64,000 bases of DNA from Gemmatales bacterium (lineage in GTDB: Bacteria; Planctomycetota; Planctomycetia; Gemmatales; Gemmataceae), in assembly GCA_026004675.1 (NCBI GenBank), contig BPJP01000006.1, positions 62,001-126,000 on the forward strand. The letters run 5' to 3'. Below, in pieces: positions 56,364 to 64,000 of the stretch (positions are counted from its first letter, which is position 1; every line of letters starts with the position of its first letter). The notes under the pieces were generated by a model. It was given only the letters and a program-made list of their open reading frames with translations. It did not search any database and was not told where the DNA came from. Made by a program: the position numbers and the translations under genes.

Positions 56364-57476
56364 TTACCAGCTGGAGTCGCTTTGCTGCGTTGGATGCGGC
56401 GCCTGCGGTCCATAATCTGGCAGAGGGGAGTGCTCGACGAAGCCCGTTTTCTTGCCGTTTTTCTCAGCCAACAGACGTCGTTGTTCTTCCAGAAACCAGC
56501 GGCCGAGTTCTTCCAGGCTTCCTGTGGTCGCTCCCGCTGCTTGCCGACATTGTTGTTGCTGCTGCTGCAAAATCGTGTAAAGCTGCCGGGCGTTGTCCTC
56601 CACGTCTTCCACAGGCAGATGGTCGCCCATGTAGCGGTTCAAGAAATCGTCGAACATGGCCCGCGTGAAGCGATGTCCAATGTCGGGGCTGACCGAAAGA
56701 TAAAACAACTCGAGCTTGAAACGTGCTTTTTCCCGCCGGCGTCGCTCCTCCAGCGCTTCAGAGGACGCCGAACGAACGGTAAGCCATTCATCGTCGAGAT
56801 CGTCTTCCTCTGCAGAGGACGGAGACGTCGATAAACGAGTTGGAACGTCGCGGTCGTGTCGGCGAGCACGTTGCCGCCGCGCACGGCGAAGTGCCCGGCG
56901 AAATCTCTCCGAACGCTGGGATTGTGTTTCTTCGTTGTTGCGGCGCGGCTCGGGCAGAATGCCGCGCAGGTAATCCCATATCGGATGTACGATCCATGCG
57001 ACAATCAGCGTCAACGCCACCGCACCCAAACCGCGTAAGGCGATGTTAGGAAACTGTTCCTGGTCGAACCCTCCAGCCAGGACGATTTCATAGCCCGTAT
57101 AGCCGAGAAAAGCGGCGAGTGCCAGTCGTAAATGGTTGAAGACGAAATTCAAGACCGGCAAGACGATCCAGGTAAACGCCAAGACGCCGCCGCCGGCATT
57201 CAGCGACCGCAACGCCAAAAACCAAGGCGATTCCGCCTGAGCGGCTCCGAGATAGAAATACAAATAGCCCCCATAGATCAGAGCGATGGCTGCTCCCAAG
57301 CGCAGCCCCAAGCGCTTCAAACCGGGTTGGCCGGATACCATTTTGGAGCCGATAAAAACCAAAATGGCGATCACCACCGCCAGAAAGCGCGGGTCCCCTT
57401 GTTCGATCGAATCCATCGCCTGCCTGGTAACCGCCTGCATGTCGATCTGCCGGATGCTTTCGAAGACGCTTTGCAT
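56364..57476 (-). CDS. membrane protein of unknown function with long charged cytoplasmic tail
   Basis: 370 residues, ATG 57476. At least four membrane helices lie in the N-terminal half: about 31-46 (FLAVVIAILVFIGSKM), 58-79, 94-125 and 145-170. The region after about residue 175 is highly charged and Arg-rich (RALRRARRQRARRHDRD), then Ser/Glu-rich, then an ordered helical part with a DIGHRFTRAMFDDFLNRYMG block, a QQQQQ run and an SLEELGRWFLEEQRRLL helix. No family is recognised. It converges on katG (184 bases between stops, holding the hairpin) and its start is 173 bases from gpsA, divergent. Confidence 0.7.
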   Translation of the reverse strand: MQSVFESIRQIDMQAVTRQAMDSIEQGDPRFLAVVIAILVFIGSKMVSGQPGLKRLGLRLGAAIALIYGGYLYFYLGAAQAESPWFLALRSLNAGGGVLAFTWIVLPVLNFVFNHLRLALAAFLGYTGYEIVLAGGFDQEQFPNIALRGLGAVALTLIVAWIVHPIWDYLRGILPEPRRNNEETQSQRSERFRRALRRARRQRARRHDRDVPTRLSTSPSSAEEDDLDDEWLTVRSASSEALEERRRREKARFKLELFYLSVSPDIGHRFTRAMFDDFLNRYMGDHLPVEDVEDNARQLYTILQQQQQQCRQAAGATTGSLEELGRWFLEEQRRLLAEKNGKKTGFVEHSPLPDYGPQAPHPTQQSDSSW

Positions 57477-57645
57477 GATAAACCCTTCAATTTCCTGGCA
57501 AATGACCGCAAGGTAGGCCGAATGGGGGGAAAACCAAACGCATTCTAACTATATTTCGCTCGGGATGATAGCAAATTTCAGTCCGGCGCAAGCCGTCGAG
57601 GCTTATTCACAAATTCTGGCAAAAGCACTCTGGGGTCTGACATCG

Positions 57646-57658
57646 TATAATGAAAACC
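57646..57658 (+). promoter_or_regulatory. -10 box TATAAT overlapping the first gpsA ATG
   Basis: TATAAT at 57646-57651 contains the AT of the first in-frame ATG (57650). The expected start point (about 57658-57659) coincides with the second ATG. A clear -35 box is not seen. Confidence 0.5.
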
Positions 57659-58654
57659 ATGAAGCGGTTCGCAATTCTGGGAGACGGCGCTTGGGGGACG
57701 GCAGTTGCCTTGTTGCTCGCCGCTAAACCCCAGCATCGTGTCGCCCTGTGGAGTGCGCGGGAAGAAAACGGGCGACTTTTACAGCAGCGGCGTGAAAACG
57801 TCCACTTGCTTCCGGGCGTCCCGATCCCCAAACATATCAAGCTCACGACCGACATAGAAGACGCCGTCTGTGATGCTGATCTCTGGGTAGTCGCCATTCC
57901 CACGATCTATCTCCGGCCAACACTGAAGCGCGTCGCCCCGGCGTTACAAGACCCAGTGCCTGTTTTGAGCCTGGTCAAGGGGTTGGAAGCAGAAACCTTC
58001 CAACGGCCGAGTGAGATCATCAACCAGGTGATCGGCAAACGCAGCATCGCCGTGTTAAGCGGTCCCAGCCACGCGGAAGAGGTAAGCCGGGGTTTGCCGA
58101 CAACGGTCGTCGTGGCCAGCGCGGACGCCGAACTTTGCGAGGCGGTGCAGCATGCGATTCGGAGCGATCGTTTTCGGGTGTACACGAATTTGGATGTCAT
58201 CGGCGTGGAATTGGCCGGGGCGTTGAAGAATATCGTGGGCATCGCGGCAGGAATTTGCGACGGTCTGGGGTTTGGCGACAACAGCAAGGCTGCCTTGCTG
58301 ACACGCGGACTGGTGGAAATGGCCCGGTTCGGCACAGCGCTTGGTGCTGAGTATGAGACGTTCTTCGGGCTGGCCGGGCTAGGAGACTTGATCACAACCT
58401 GTCAGAGCAGGCATGGTCGAAACCGCTACGTCGGTGAAAAGCTTGCCCAGGGAATGAAACTCCCTGAAATCCTGGCGTCGACCAAGATGATCGCTGAAGG
58501 AGTCAATACGACGCGCAGCGTTTATGAACGCGCTCGCAAAATGGGCGTTTCGATGCCGATCACGACCGAAGTCTACCGCATACTGTACGAGGGGAAGGAT
58601 CCTCTTCAGGCCGTCCAGGAACTGATGGCCCGCGAACCGCGAAGCGAAATGTGA
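57659..58654 (+). CDS. gpsA: glycerol-3-phosphate dehydrogenase [NAD(P)+]
   Basis: 331 residues from ATG 57659. An in-frame ATG at 57650 lies inside a TATAAT box, so the second is preferred. It makes sn-glycerol-3-phosphate from dihydroxyacetone phosphate for phospholipids. The Rossmann start FAILGDGAWGTAVALLLA (GxGxxG), LVKGLEAETFQRPSEII, VLSGPSHAEEVSRGLPTTV and ELAGALKNIVGIAAGICDG with the catalytic Lys are all present, as are FFGLAGLGDLITTCQSRHGRN and EGVNTTRSVYERA. Length is standard. It overlaps or abuts the DUF1802 gene that follows. Confidence 0.96.
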   Translation: MKRFAILGDGAWGTAVALLLAAKPQHRVALWSAREENGRLLQQRRENVHLLPGVPIPKHIKLTTDIEDAVCDADLWVVAIPTIYLRPTLKRVAPALQDPVPVLSLVKGLEAETFQRPSEIINQVIGKRSIAVLSGPSHAEEVSRGLPTTVVVASADAELCEAVQHAIRSDRFRVYTNLDVIGVELAGALKNIVGIAAGICDGLGFGDNSKAALLTRGLVEMARFGTALGAEYETFFGLAGLGDLITTCQSRHGRNRYVGEKLAQGMKLPEILASTKMIAEGVNTTRSVYERARKMGVSMPITTEVYRILYEGKDPLQAVQELMAREPRSEM

Positions 58655-58719
58655 AGATTTCTGTGGAAACTACAAACGTCGACGCCGTATCCTTTTCGAC
58701 AGGATCGCAGGATAGAAAC

Positions 58720-59292
58720 ATGCTAGGGATCGCATTTAAAGAATGGGCTGTGATCTGCCGGGCTTTGGCGCTTGGCAAGCAGTCGATCATTATTCGCAAG
58801 GGAGGTATTGCCGAGGAGGGAGGTGGTTTCCAGGTTGCGGAGAAAAAGTTCTGGCTGCTGCCTACCTATACGCACCAGCAGGAAGAAGGCATCAAACCTC
58901 AAGCTGTATCTTTGCTCCGTGAAGCCGAGTCCGAAAAGCCGCCGCCAGGTAAACTTCGCCTGTCGCATTTTGCCGAGGTAAAGGGTATCTACCATTTGCA
59001 TGATCTGGTGGGCGCGTTGAAAATCGACGACTTGCACATGTGGTCGCGCGACACGATCACGAAACGCTATCACTACCGCCAACCCGGCTTGTTCGTTTTG
59101 GCGGTTCGCGTGTTCGCTGCTGCCGACACGTTCGAACTCGACGATCGACCCGAATACGCTGGCTGCAAGACGTGGGTGAAACTGGATCGCGAATTGAGCA
59201 CTGCCAACGCCCGACCTGTTCTGGACGACAACGATTTTCGCAATGTGCTCCGCATGCTCGACGACCTGCTCAATCCCACAGCATTTGCGTAA
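58720..59292 (+). CDS. DUF1802 family protein
   Basis: 190 residues from ATG 58720 (AGGAT upstream); a GTG at 58651 overlapping the gpsA stop would add 23 residues. The family start is clear: IAFKEWAVICRALALGKQSI, IIRKGGIAEEGGGFQVAEKK and FWLLPTYTHQQEEGIKPQ. DUF1802 proteins have no known reaction; the RKGGI-E-F-HQ pattern suggests a small enzyme or binding fold. It is on the same strand as gpsA and probably co-transcribed. Confidence 0.88.
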   Translation: MLGIAFKEWAVICRALALGKQSIIIRKGGIAEEGGGFQVAEKKFWLLPTYTHQQEEGIKPQAVSLLREAESEKPPPGKLRLSHFAEVKGIYHLHDLVGALKIDDLHMWSRDTITKRYHYRQPGLFVLAVRVFAAADTFELDDRPEYAGCKTWVKLDRELSTANARPVLDDNDFRNVLRMLDDLLNPTAFA

Positions 59293-59380
59293 GGCGGCTT
59301 CTCCTGAACGAGGAAACGTCTTGACACCTTAAAGATTATGAAAGTCCAACATCAACAACCGCGATGATCGGAGACCCACC

Positions 59381-61567
59381 ATGCGTGTTTGTGCTTTTTT
59401 GCTGGCAACGTGGCTGTCGCTATCCGTCTCGCTGCTTCATGCGGCGCCACCCAGAGTGTTGCCGACCGGCAAAGTCCCCAACGATAAACGCCTTGGCAAG
59501 CTCAAAGACCTCAATGGCTATTTTCCTTTTTATCCGCCAAAGACGAAAGCCGAATGGGAGCAACGTGCGGAGGAATTGAGGCGACGCATCCTGGTGGCGA
59601 CCGGCCTTTGGCCCATGCCGGAAAAGACACCGCTCAAGCCTGTCATCCATGGCCTCGTGAAACGCGACGGCTTCACGGTCGAGAAAGTCTATTTTGAAAG
59701 CTACCCGGGGCTTTATGTCACCGGCTTGCTGTTCCGGCCGGCGGACGGCAAGGAAGGAAAACGGCCGGCCGTGTTGTGTCCGCACGGCCACGGCGGCCGA
59801 CTTCAGGACTACGGTGCAAAACAAATCCGCTGGTTGATCGTCGAAGGGGCCGAACGATTCGAAGCTTCGGGCCGCTTTCCCAAACTGGCTCGCTGCGCCC
59901 AACTCGCACGAATGGGCTGCGTCACTTTCATCTACGACATGCTTGGCTATGCCGATAACGTGCAAATCTCCTCGCAACTGGCGCACCGCTTCGCCAAGCA
60001 GCGTCCCGATTTCGATAACAAGGAAAGCTGGGGCCTGTTCAGCACGCAGGCAGAATTGCGCTGCCAGAGTGTGATGGGCATTCAAACCTGGAATTCCATA
60101 CGTGCTCTCGATTTCCTCTGCCAGCTTCCCGACGTTGATCCGACCCGCGTGGGCGTGACTGGAGGTTCGGGAGGCGGGACGCAGACGATTCTCTTGTGCG
60201 CCATCGACCCGCGCCCTGTCGTCGCCTTCCCCCAGGGTATGGTCTCCACGTCGATGCAAGGGGGGTGCACCTGCGAAAACTGCTGCCTGCTGCGCATCGG
60301 CACGGGCAACGTCGAGCTGGCTGCCCTGTTCGCTCCCAAACCGCAAGCGATGACGGCGGCCAACGACTGGACTCGCGAAATGATGACCAAGGGCTATCCT
60401 CAGCTGCAGCAACTTTATGCCCTTTACGGCGCCAAAGACAAAGTATTCTGCAAGGAACAACTCCACTTCCCCCATAACTACAACTATGTCACGCGCGCCC
60501 TGATGTACCGTTGGTTCAATCGGCATTTGAAACTCGGCCTCGAAGAACCTATCGTAGAAGAGGACTTTCCTCCTCTCACACCGGAGGAATACACCGTTTG
60601 GGATGACAAGCATCCGAAACCGAAAGGCGGTCCCGAGTTCGAACGCCAGTTGTTGAAACAAATCGATGAAGCTTCCAACAAACAGATCGCTGCCTTGACG
60701 CCAAAGGACGAACAATCCCTGGCCAGGTATCGCACGGTGATCGGCGGCGCAGTGGACATCATCATCGGCAGGGCTTTGCCCAAGAGTTCCGACCTCGATC
60801 GCGAAAAAGTCGGCAAGGTGAAGCGCGATGACTACATCGAATTCACCGATTTGATTCGCTTCACCCGTCACGACGAAGAATTGCCAGTCGTGTTTCTTTA
60901 TCCGACCAATCCGGAATGGAATCGCGAAGTCGTGATCTGGCTCGACGGCGAAGGCAAATCGGCACTATTCACGGCTAAAGGAATGCCAAAGCCTGAAATC
61001 CAGCGGTTACTCGATAAAGGCTATTCCGTGGCCAGTGCCGACCTCCTCTACCAGGGGGAATTTCTCAAGGATGGGCAGAAAGTCACCCAGAACCGAGTCG
61101 TCAGCAATCCGCGTGAATTCGCCGGCTACACCTTCTGCTATAATCATCCGCTCTTCGCCCAAAGGGTCCATGATATCCTGACGTTGACGGCGTTCGTGCT
61201 CGGCGACCAGCACAACCCGGACAAGGTGCACCTCGTCGGGGTCAACGGAGCCGGTCCTTGGGTTGCCGCCGCCCGCGCTCAAGCCGCGAACAAGGTCGCC
61301 AAAGCCGCTATCGACACCCAAGGCTTCCGCTTTGTCGACCTGAAATCGTATCGCGACATCAACTTCTTGCCCGGCATTGTCAAGTACGGCGACCTGCCAG
61401 CGTTGTTGGCATTGTCCGCACCTCAGCCGTTATGGCTGGCGGGAGAAAACGGCAAGGTCCCTCCCATTACCGCTGCCGCCTACCAGGCCGCCGGGAAACC
61501 GAAAAACGTCGTGTCCTATGCGGGCAAGAATGTCGCCGATGCTATCGTCGATTGGTTGAGCCGTTGA
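59381..61567 (+). CDS. secreted acetylxylan-esterase-like protein with two alpha/beta-hydrolase domains
   Basis: 728 residues, ATG 59381 with GGAG seven bases upstream; signal peptide ending LLHAAP. The first hydrolase domain (about 110-400) has AVLCPHGHGG, the nucleophile elbow GVTGGSGGGTQT with Ser263, and a later LHFPHNYNYVTRA with a candidate His. A second hydrolase-like domain (about 480-728) has VVIWLDGEGKSALF and an elbow VHLVGVNGAGPWVAAA in which the nucleophile position is Asn622, not Ser, so it is probably inactive or structural. The family includes acetylxylan and glucuronoyl-type esterases on plant polymers; the substrate is inferred only. A hairpin follows at 61609. Confidence 0.82.
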   Translation: MRVCAFLLATWLSLSVSLLHAAPPRVLPTGKVPNDKRLGKLKDLNGYFPFYPPKTKAEWEQRAEELRRRILVATGLWPMPEKTPLKPVIHGLVKRDGFTVEKVYFESYPGLYVTGLLFRPADGKEGKRPAVLCPHGHGGRLQDYGAKQIRWLIVEGAERFEASGRFPKLARCAQLARMGCVTFIYDMLGYADNVQISSQLAHRFAKQRPDFDNKESWGLFSTQAELRCQSVMGIQTWNSIRALDFLCQLPDVDPTRVGVTGGSGGGTQTILLCAIDPRPVVAFPQGMVSTSMQGGCTCENCCLLRIGTGNVELAALFAPKPQAMTAANDWTREMMTKGYPQLQQLYALYGAKDKVFCKEQLHFPHNYNYVTRALMYRWFNRHLKLGLEEPIVEEDFPPLTPEEYTVWDDKHPKPKGGPEFERQLLKQIDEASNKQIAALTPKDEQSLARYRTVIGGAVDIIIGRALPKSSDLDREKVGKVKRDDYIEFTDLIRFTRHDEELPVVFLYPTNPEWNREVVIWLDGEGKSALFTAKGMPKPEIQRLLDKGYSVASADLLYQGEFLKDGQKVTQNRVVSNPREFAGYTFCYNHPLFAQRVHDILTLTAFVLGDQHNPDKVHLVGVNGAGPWVAAARAQAANKVAKAAIDTQGFRFVDLKSYRDINFLPGIVKYGDLPALLALSAPQPLWLAGENGKVPPITAAAYQAAGKPKNVVSYAGKNVADAIVDWLSR

Positions 61568-61608
61568 ATTCGAAATGCAACTTCGCTGCAAGGACGCCAA
61601 CGGCTGGC

Positions 61609-61640
61609 CGCGCCGGCGTCTTGCCCGAGTCGCCGGCGCG
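61609..61640 (+). terminator. hairpin after the esterase gene
   Basis: CGCGCCGGCG and CGCCGGCGCG form a perfect 10-bp stem around a 12-base loop, 42 bases past the stop. No T tract follows, so it may be a terminator or only a stabilising structure. Confidence 0.55.
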
Positions 61641-61716
61641 ACGTGCTTGCAAACCGACCATTGGGCGAATAGGCTGAAAAGAACGCCATGAAATCGTGTT
61701 GGTCAAGGGTACGACG

Positions 61717-63045
61717 ATGACGCGCGTCGCCGATGAAAAAACCGGTTTGGGCAATTATTTCGTAGCCAACTACCCGCCGTTTTCTTGTTGGAAGCGAGAG
61801 TACGTCCGCGATGCCTTGGCGGCTCTGCACAAGCCACCTGCGCAGGGTACGCCGTTGGGGCTTTATCTGCACATTCCGTTTTGCCGAAAACGCTGCAAAT
61901 TCTGTTACTTTCGCGTTTATACCGACAAAAACGCCCGCGACGTGGAAACCTATCAACGCGCTCTTCTGAAAGAAGTCGAACTATACAGCCAACTGCCGAT
62001 CGTGGGCGGACGACCTCTGACCTACGTCTATTTCGGAGGCGGCACGCCGTCTTATCTCAGCGCCAGTCAACTCCGTTCCCTTATGGAAGGCTTGCAGCGG
62101 TATTTCTCTTGGACCGGCGCTGAAGAAGTCACTTTTGAATGCGAACCTGGCACGTTGCAAGAACACAAACTGGCGACTCTCAAAGAGCTTGGAGTCACCC
62201 GCCTCAGCCTGGGCATCGAAAATTTCGACGACGCCATATTGGAGACCAACGGCAGAGCACACCTGTCCGCCGAAATCTTTCGCGCCTACGATTGGGCACG
62301 CAAACTCGGTTTCGACCAGATCAACATCGACTTGATCGCCGGCATGCTGGGCGAAAACTGGGACAACTGGAAATCGTGCATCCAAAAGACCATCGAACTC
62401 AGTCCCGACAGTGTCACCATTTACCAGATGGAATTGCCTTTCAATACCGTGTTTTCGAAGGAACTGAAGATGGTCGGCGATTCGGAACCCGTCGTGTCTC
62501 CCGATCTGATCGCCGACTGGCCGACCAAACGTGCCTGGGTACATTACGCCTTCGACCAGTTGCTCGATGCCGGCTATGAGATTTCCAGCGCCTATACCCT
62601 GGTCAAGGACCGCCAGCGCTGCCGATTCGTTTATCGCGACAGCTTGTGGCATGGAGCGGATATGTTCGGGACGGGCGTCGCCTCCTTCGGTCACGTTAAT
62701 GGGGTGCATGTCCAGAACGTCGACACCTGGGACAACTATATTGCCATGCTCGAGCGGGGTGAACTGCCTCTCAATCGAGCATTGCCGATCTCTGCGGAGC
62801 AACGGCTTATCCGGGAAATGATTCTGCAATTGAAAACCGGCCGACTTGACAAGCAGTATTTTCAAGCCAAGTTCGGCGTAGATATTGCCGAGCGTTTTCG
62901 GGATGAATTCGCCGAACTGCAGACAGACGGATACGCCGTCAGCCACAACGGTACGATCGAGCTGACGAGAGAGGGTTATTTGTACGTCGATCGGCTGTTG
63001 CCTCGGTTTTTCGAACCGGAATTCCGTGTCGCACGCTACACGTAA
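61717..63045 (+). CDS. HemN-like radical SAM protein
   Basis: 442 residues from ATG 61717 (AAGGG upstream); a GTG at 61696 is possible. The radical SAM cluster site is Cys56-x3-Cys60-x2-Cys63 in CRKRCKFCYFRVY, followed by YVYFGGGTPSYLSASQL, TFECEPGTLQEHKL, GVTRLSLGIENFDDAIL and INIDLIAGMLGENWDNW. The C-terminal HemN-type domain is present (ILQLKTGRLDKQYFQAKFG). Related proteins include oxygen-independent coproporphyrinogen oxidase and its paralogues in haem handling and methylation. The neighbours downstream are a GcvH-like carrier and a helical protein, an unusual set that suggests a role other than ordinary haem synthesis (inference). Confidence 0.87.
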   Translation: MTRVADEKTGLGNYFVANYPPFSCWKREYVRDALAALHKPPAQGTPLGLYLHIPFCRKRCKFCYFRVYTDKNARDVETYQRALLKEVELYSQLPIVGGRPLTYVYFGGGTPSYLSASQLRSLMEGLQRYFSWTGAEEVTFECEPGTLQEHKLATLKELGVTRLSLGIENFDDAILETNGRAHLSAEIFRAYDWARKLGFDQINIDLIAGMLGENWDNWKSCIQKTIELSPDSVTIYQMELPFNTVFSKELKMVGDSEPVVSPDLIADWPTKRAWVHYAFDQLLDAGYEISSAYTLVKDRQRCRFVYRDSLWHGADMFGTGVASFGHVNGVHVQNVDTWDNYIAMLERGELPLNRALPISAEQRLIREMILQLKTGRLDKQYFQAKFGVDIAERFRDEFAELQTDGYAVSHNGTIELTREGYLYVDRLLPRFFEPEFRVARYT

Positions 63046-63080
63046 CAGTCTGCCGTTTTTGCAATAAAGCGAAACAGTCC

Positions 63081-63542
63081 ATGGCCGATGACGCGATTTT
63101 CATGATGGGAAAATTCCCCGCCCATTTGCCGGGCGACTTGCTCTATGCCTCAAACCACATGTGGTGCCGACCTGAAGCCGGACCGCCGTATCCGTTCGGC
63201 TTCACAACCTATGCCGTCCGCTTGATGCAGGACGTCTACTTTCTCGATTGGGTCATTAGTGCCGGTGACCAGGTGCAACATCTGCAACAGATCGGCCATA
63301 TCGAAACGTCCAAAGCCGTCTCTGATTTGTTTTCTCCGATCGCCGGCACGCTTTCGGCGTTCAATGCCGATCTGTTGAGCGATCCGTCGGGCATCAATGT
63401 GGAACCCTACGGAGGAGGTTGGCTCTTCACCATGTCGGGTGATATTTCGACGCTGATGACTGCCCAGCAGTATTGCGACTTCCTCCAGGCGAATTGGGAG
63501 AAGACCCAACGCCTGATCAAAGGAAAGATGAACCTGGAGTAA
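63081..63542 (+). CDS. GcvH-like lipoyl carrier protein
   Basis: 153 residues, ATG 63081. The central part is a glycine-cleavage H-type lipoyl domain: GFTTYAVRLMQDVYFLDW, then GHIETSKAVSDLFSPIAGTL with Lys78 as the lipoylation site, then INVEPYGGGWLFTM. The N-terminus (MADDAIFMMGKFPAH) and C-terminus (a long helix TQRLIKGKMNLE) differ from ordinary GcvH. It lies 35 bases after the HemN-like radical SAM gene on the same strand; no gcvT or gcvP is near. It may be a dedicated carrier for the neighbour, as seen for other stand-alone GcvH-like proteins in sulfur and lipoate chemistry (inference). Confidence 0.85.
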   Translation: MADDAIFMMGKFPAHLPGDLLYASNHMWCRPEAGPPYPFGFTTYAVRLMQDVYFLDWVISAGDQVQHLQQIGHIETSKAVSDLFSPIAGTLSAFNADLLSDPSGINVEPYGGGWLFTMSGDISTLMTAQQYCDFLQANWEKTQRLIKGKMNLE

Positions 63543-63551
63543 AATCGATTT

Positions 63552-63926
63552 ATGTATATCACACTTCCAAAACGAGTTCGGTCGCTTTTGCGGCGACTGG
63601 CCGAAACGGCATATGAGCGAGAGTTGCACAGGCTGCTCGACGAATTGGAAAATTCCTCCACTCGTTGGCGTCGAGGTGAGATCGATACGCTCATTCTGGC
63701 AGAGCACGTCGATCGCTTCGCAAACGGACCGGAACGACGCCGCTTGGAACAGCGATATAAGACAACCAGAATGGTCCATATGATCGTGGCCCAGAGCATC
63801 GTGCAGGGCATCCTTCGGAAGGACGAAGTCCCAGACGAGGTGCTCGATGCCCTGGCAAAGCCGATCGAGTTCTACCAGCGAGACTCGGCGGACGAAACGA
63901 TCGGCTTCGAACAGGAAGACGGCTGA
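63552..63926 (+). CDS. small helical protein, uncharacterised
   Basis: 124 residues, ATG 63552, nine bases after the stop of the GcvH-like gene, so likely in the same operon. It is entirely helical and charged: RVRSLLRRLAETAYERELHR near residue 8, STRWRRGEIDTLILAEHVDR near 35, MVHMIVAQSIVQGILRKDEV near 74, and an acidic end DSADETIGFEQEDG. No Cys or membrane segment is present, and no family is recognised. It could be a partner or regulator of the radical SAM/lipoyl pair. Confidence 0.7.
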   Translation: MYITLPKRVRSLLRRLAETAYERELHRLLDELENSSTRWRRGEIDTLILAEHVDRFANGPERRRLEQRYKTTRMVHMIVAQSIVQGILRKDEVPDEVLDALAKPIEFYQRDSADETIGFEQEDG

Positions 63927-64000
63927 GGTTGCCAACCTTTCGTTAAAGCGCAAAGGCTACGCAACAGGCCGGCATCGCTTCGCCAAAGGCGACTAAAGCG

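Noticed and set aside
59420..60871. 483-codon minus-strand frame antisense to the esterase
   Set aside because: Esterase motifs are on the plus strand; the antisense frame has no family features or ribosome site.

Overview
The window reads as chromosomal DNA of a planctomycete, most likely from the Gemmata side of the phylum (inference). The evidence is a set of families typical of that phylum: two twin-arginine DUF1501 proteins, two PVC-type proteins with a CxxCH haem site (membrane-bound dehydrogenase domain plus HEAT repeats), a zinc-ribbon/DUF1559-like surface protein, a Spy/CpxP-like secreted protein, and a PfaA/PfaD lipid synthase. No rRNA or tRNA gene was found.

Layout. 1-13.6 kb is one minus-strand block: a sigma-70 family factor, a HpcH/HpaI-type aldolase, PfaD, a 2190-residue PfaA-like synthase (KS-AT-3xACP-KR-DH), an exported Cys-rich protein, a double-domain ModA-like binding protein and the start of its ABC permease. 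14-25 kb holds housekeeping and exported genes: a prenyltransferase-like repeat protein, the Spy-like protein, trpC, a PVC cytochrome, glcF, a DUF1501 protein, a TPR lipoprotein and queG. 25-35.5 kb, mostly minus strand, carries ilvB, a giant deacetylase-like/cytochrome protein, an ABC ATPase, a short MgtE, YjbQ and an FHA protein.

36-43.6 kb is an accessory island, visibly richer in A and T in its toxin part. It holds an unknown small protein, an HExxH zincin-like protein, a GYF_2 membrane protein, an ISAs1 element, a truncated toxin-like tail, a frame-broken membrane protein, an orphan Rhs tip with an HNH-like C-terminal domain, and a SUKH-like immunity protein. Related copies of one short repeat (family B) flank the island in opposite orientation.

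44-64 kb returns to core-like content: a zinc-ribbon/DUF1559 protein with a frame break, an ABC-2 permease, XdhC, a PEP-hydrolase-family protein, leucyl aminopeptidase, a second DUF1501 protein, a fur-katG pair behind a near-leaderless promoter, gpsA, a DUF1802 protein, a two-domain esterase, and a HemN-like radical SAM gene followed by a GcvH-like lipoyl carrier.

The most unusual items are: (1) a dispersed ~54-bp-period palindromic repeat family (A) at three intergenic loci, one copy supplying the stop codon of a gene; (2) family B flanking the Rhs island; (3) the Rhs/SUKH module with two possible starts for the immunity gene; (4) three reading frames broken at homopolymers within 4 kb; (5) the compact PfaA/PfaD synthase with almost identical ACP DNA; and (6) two promoters whose -10 box sits almost on the start codon.
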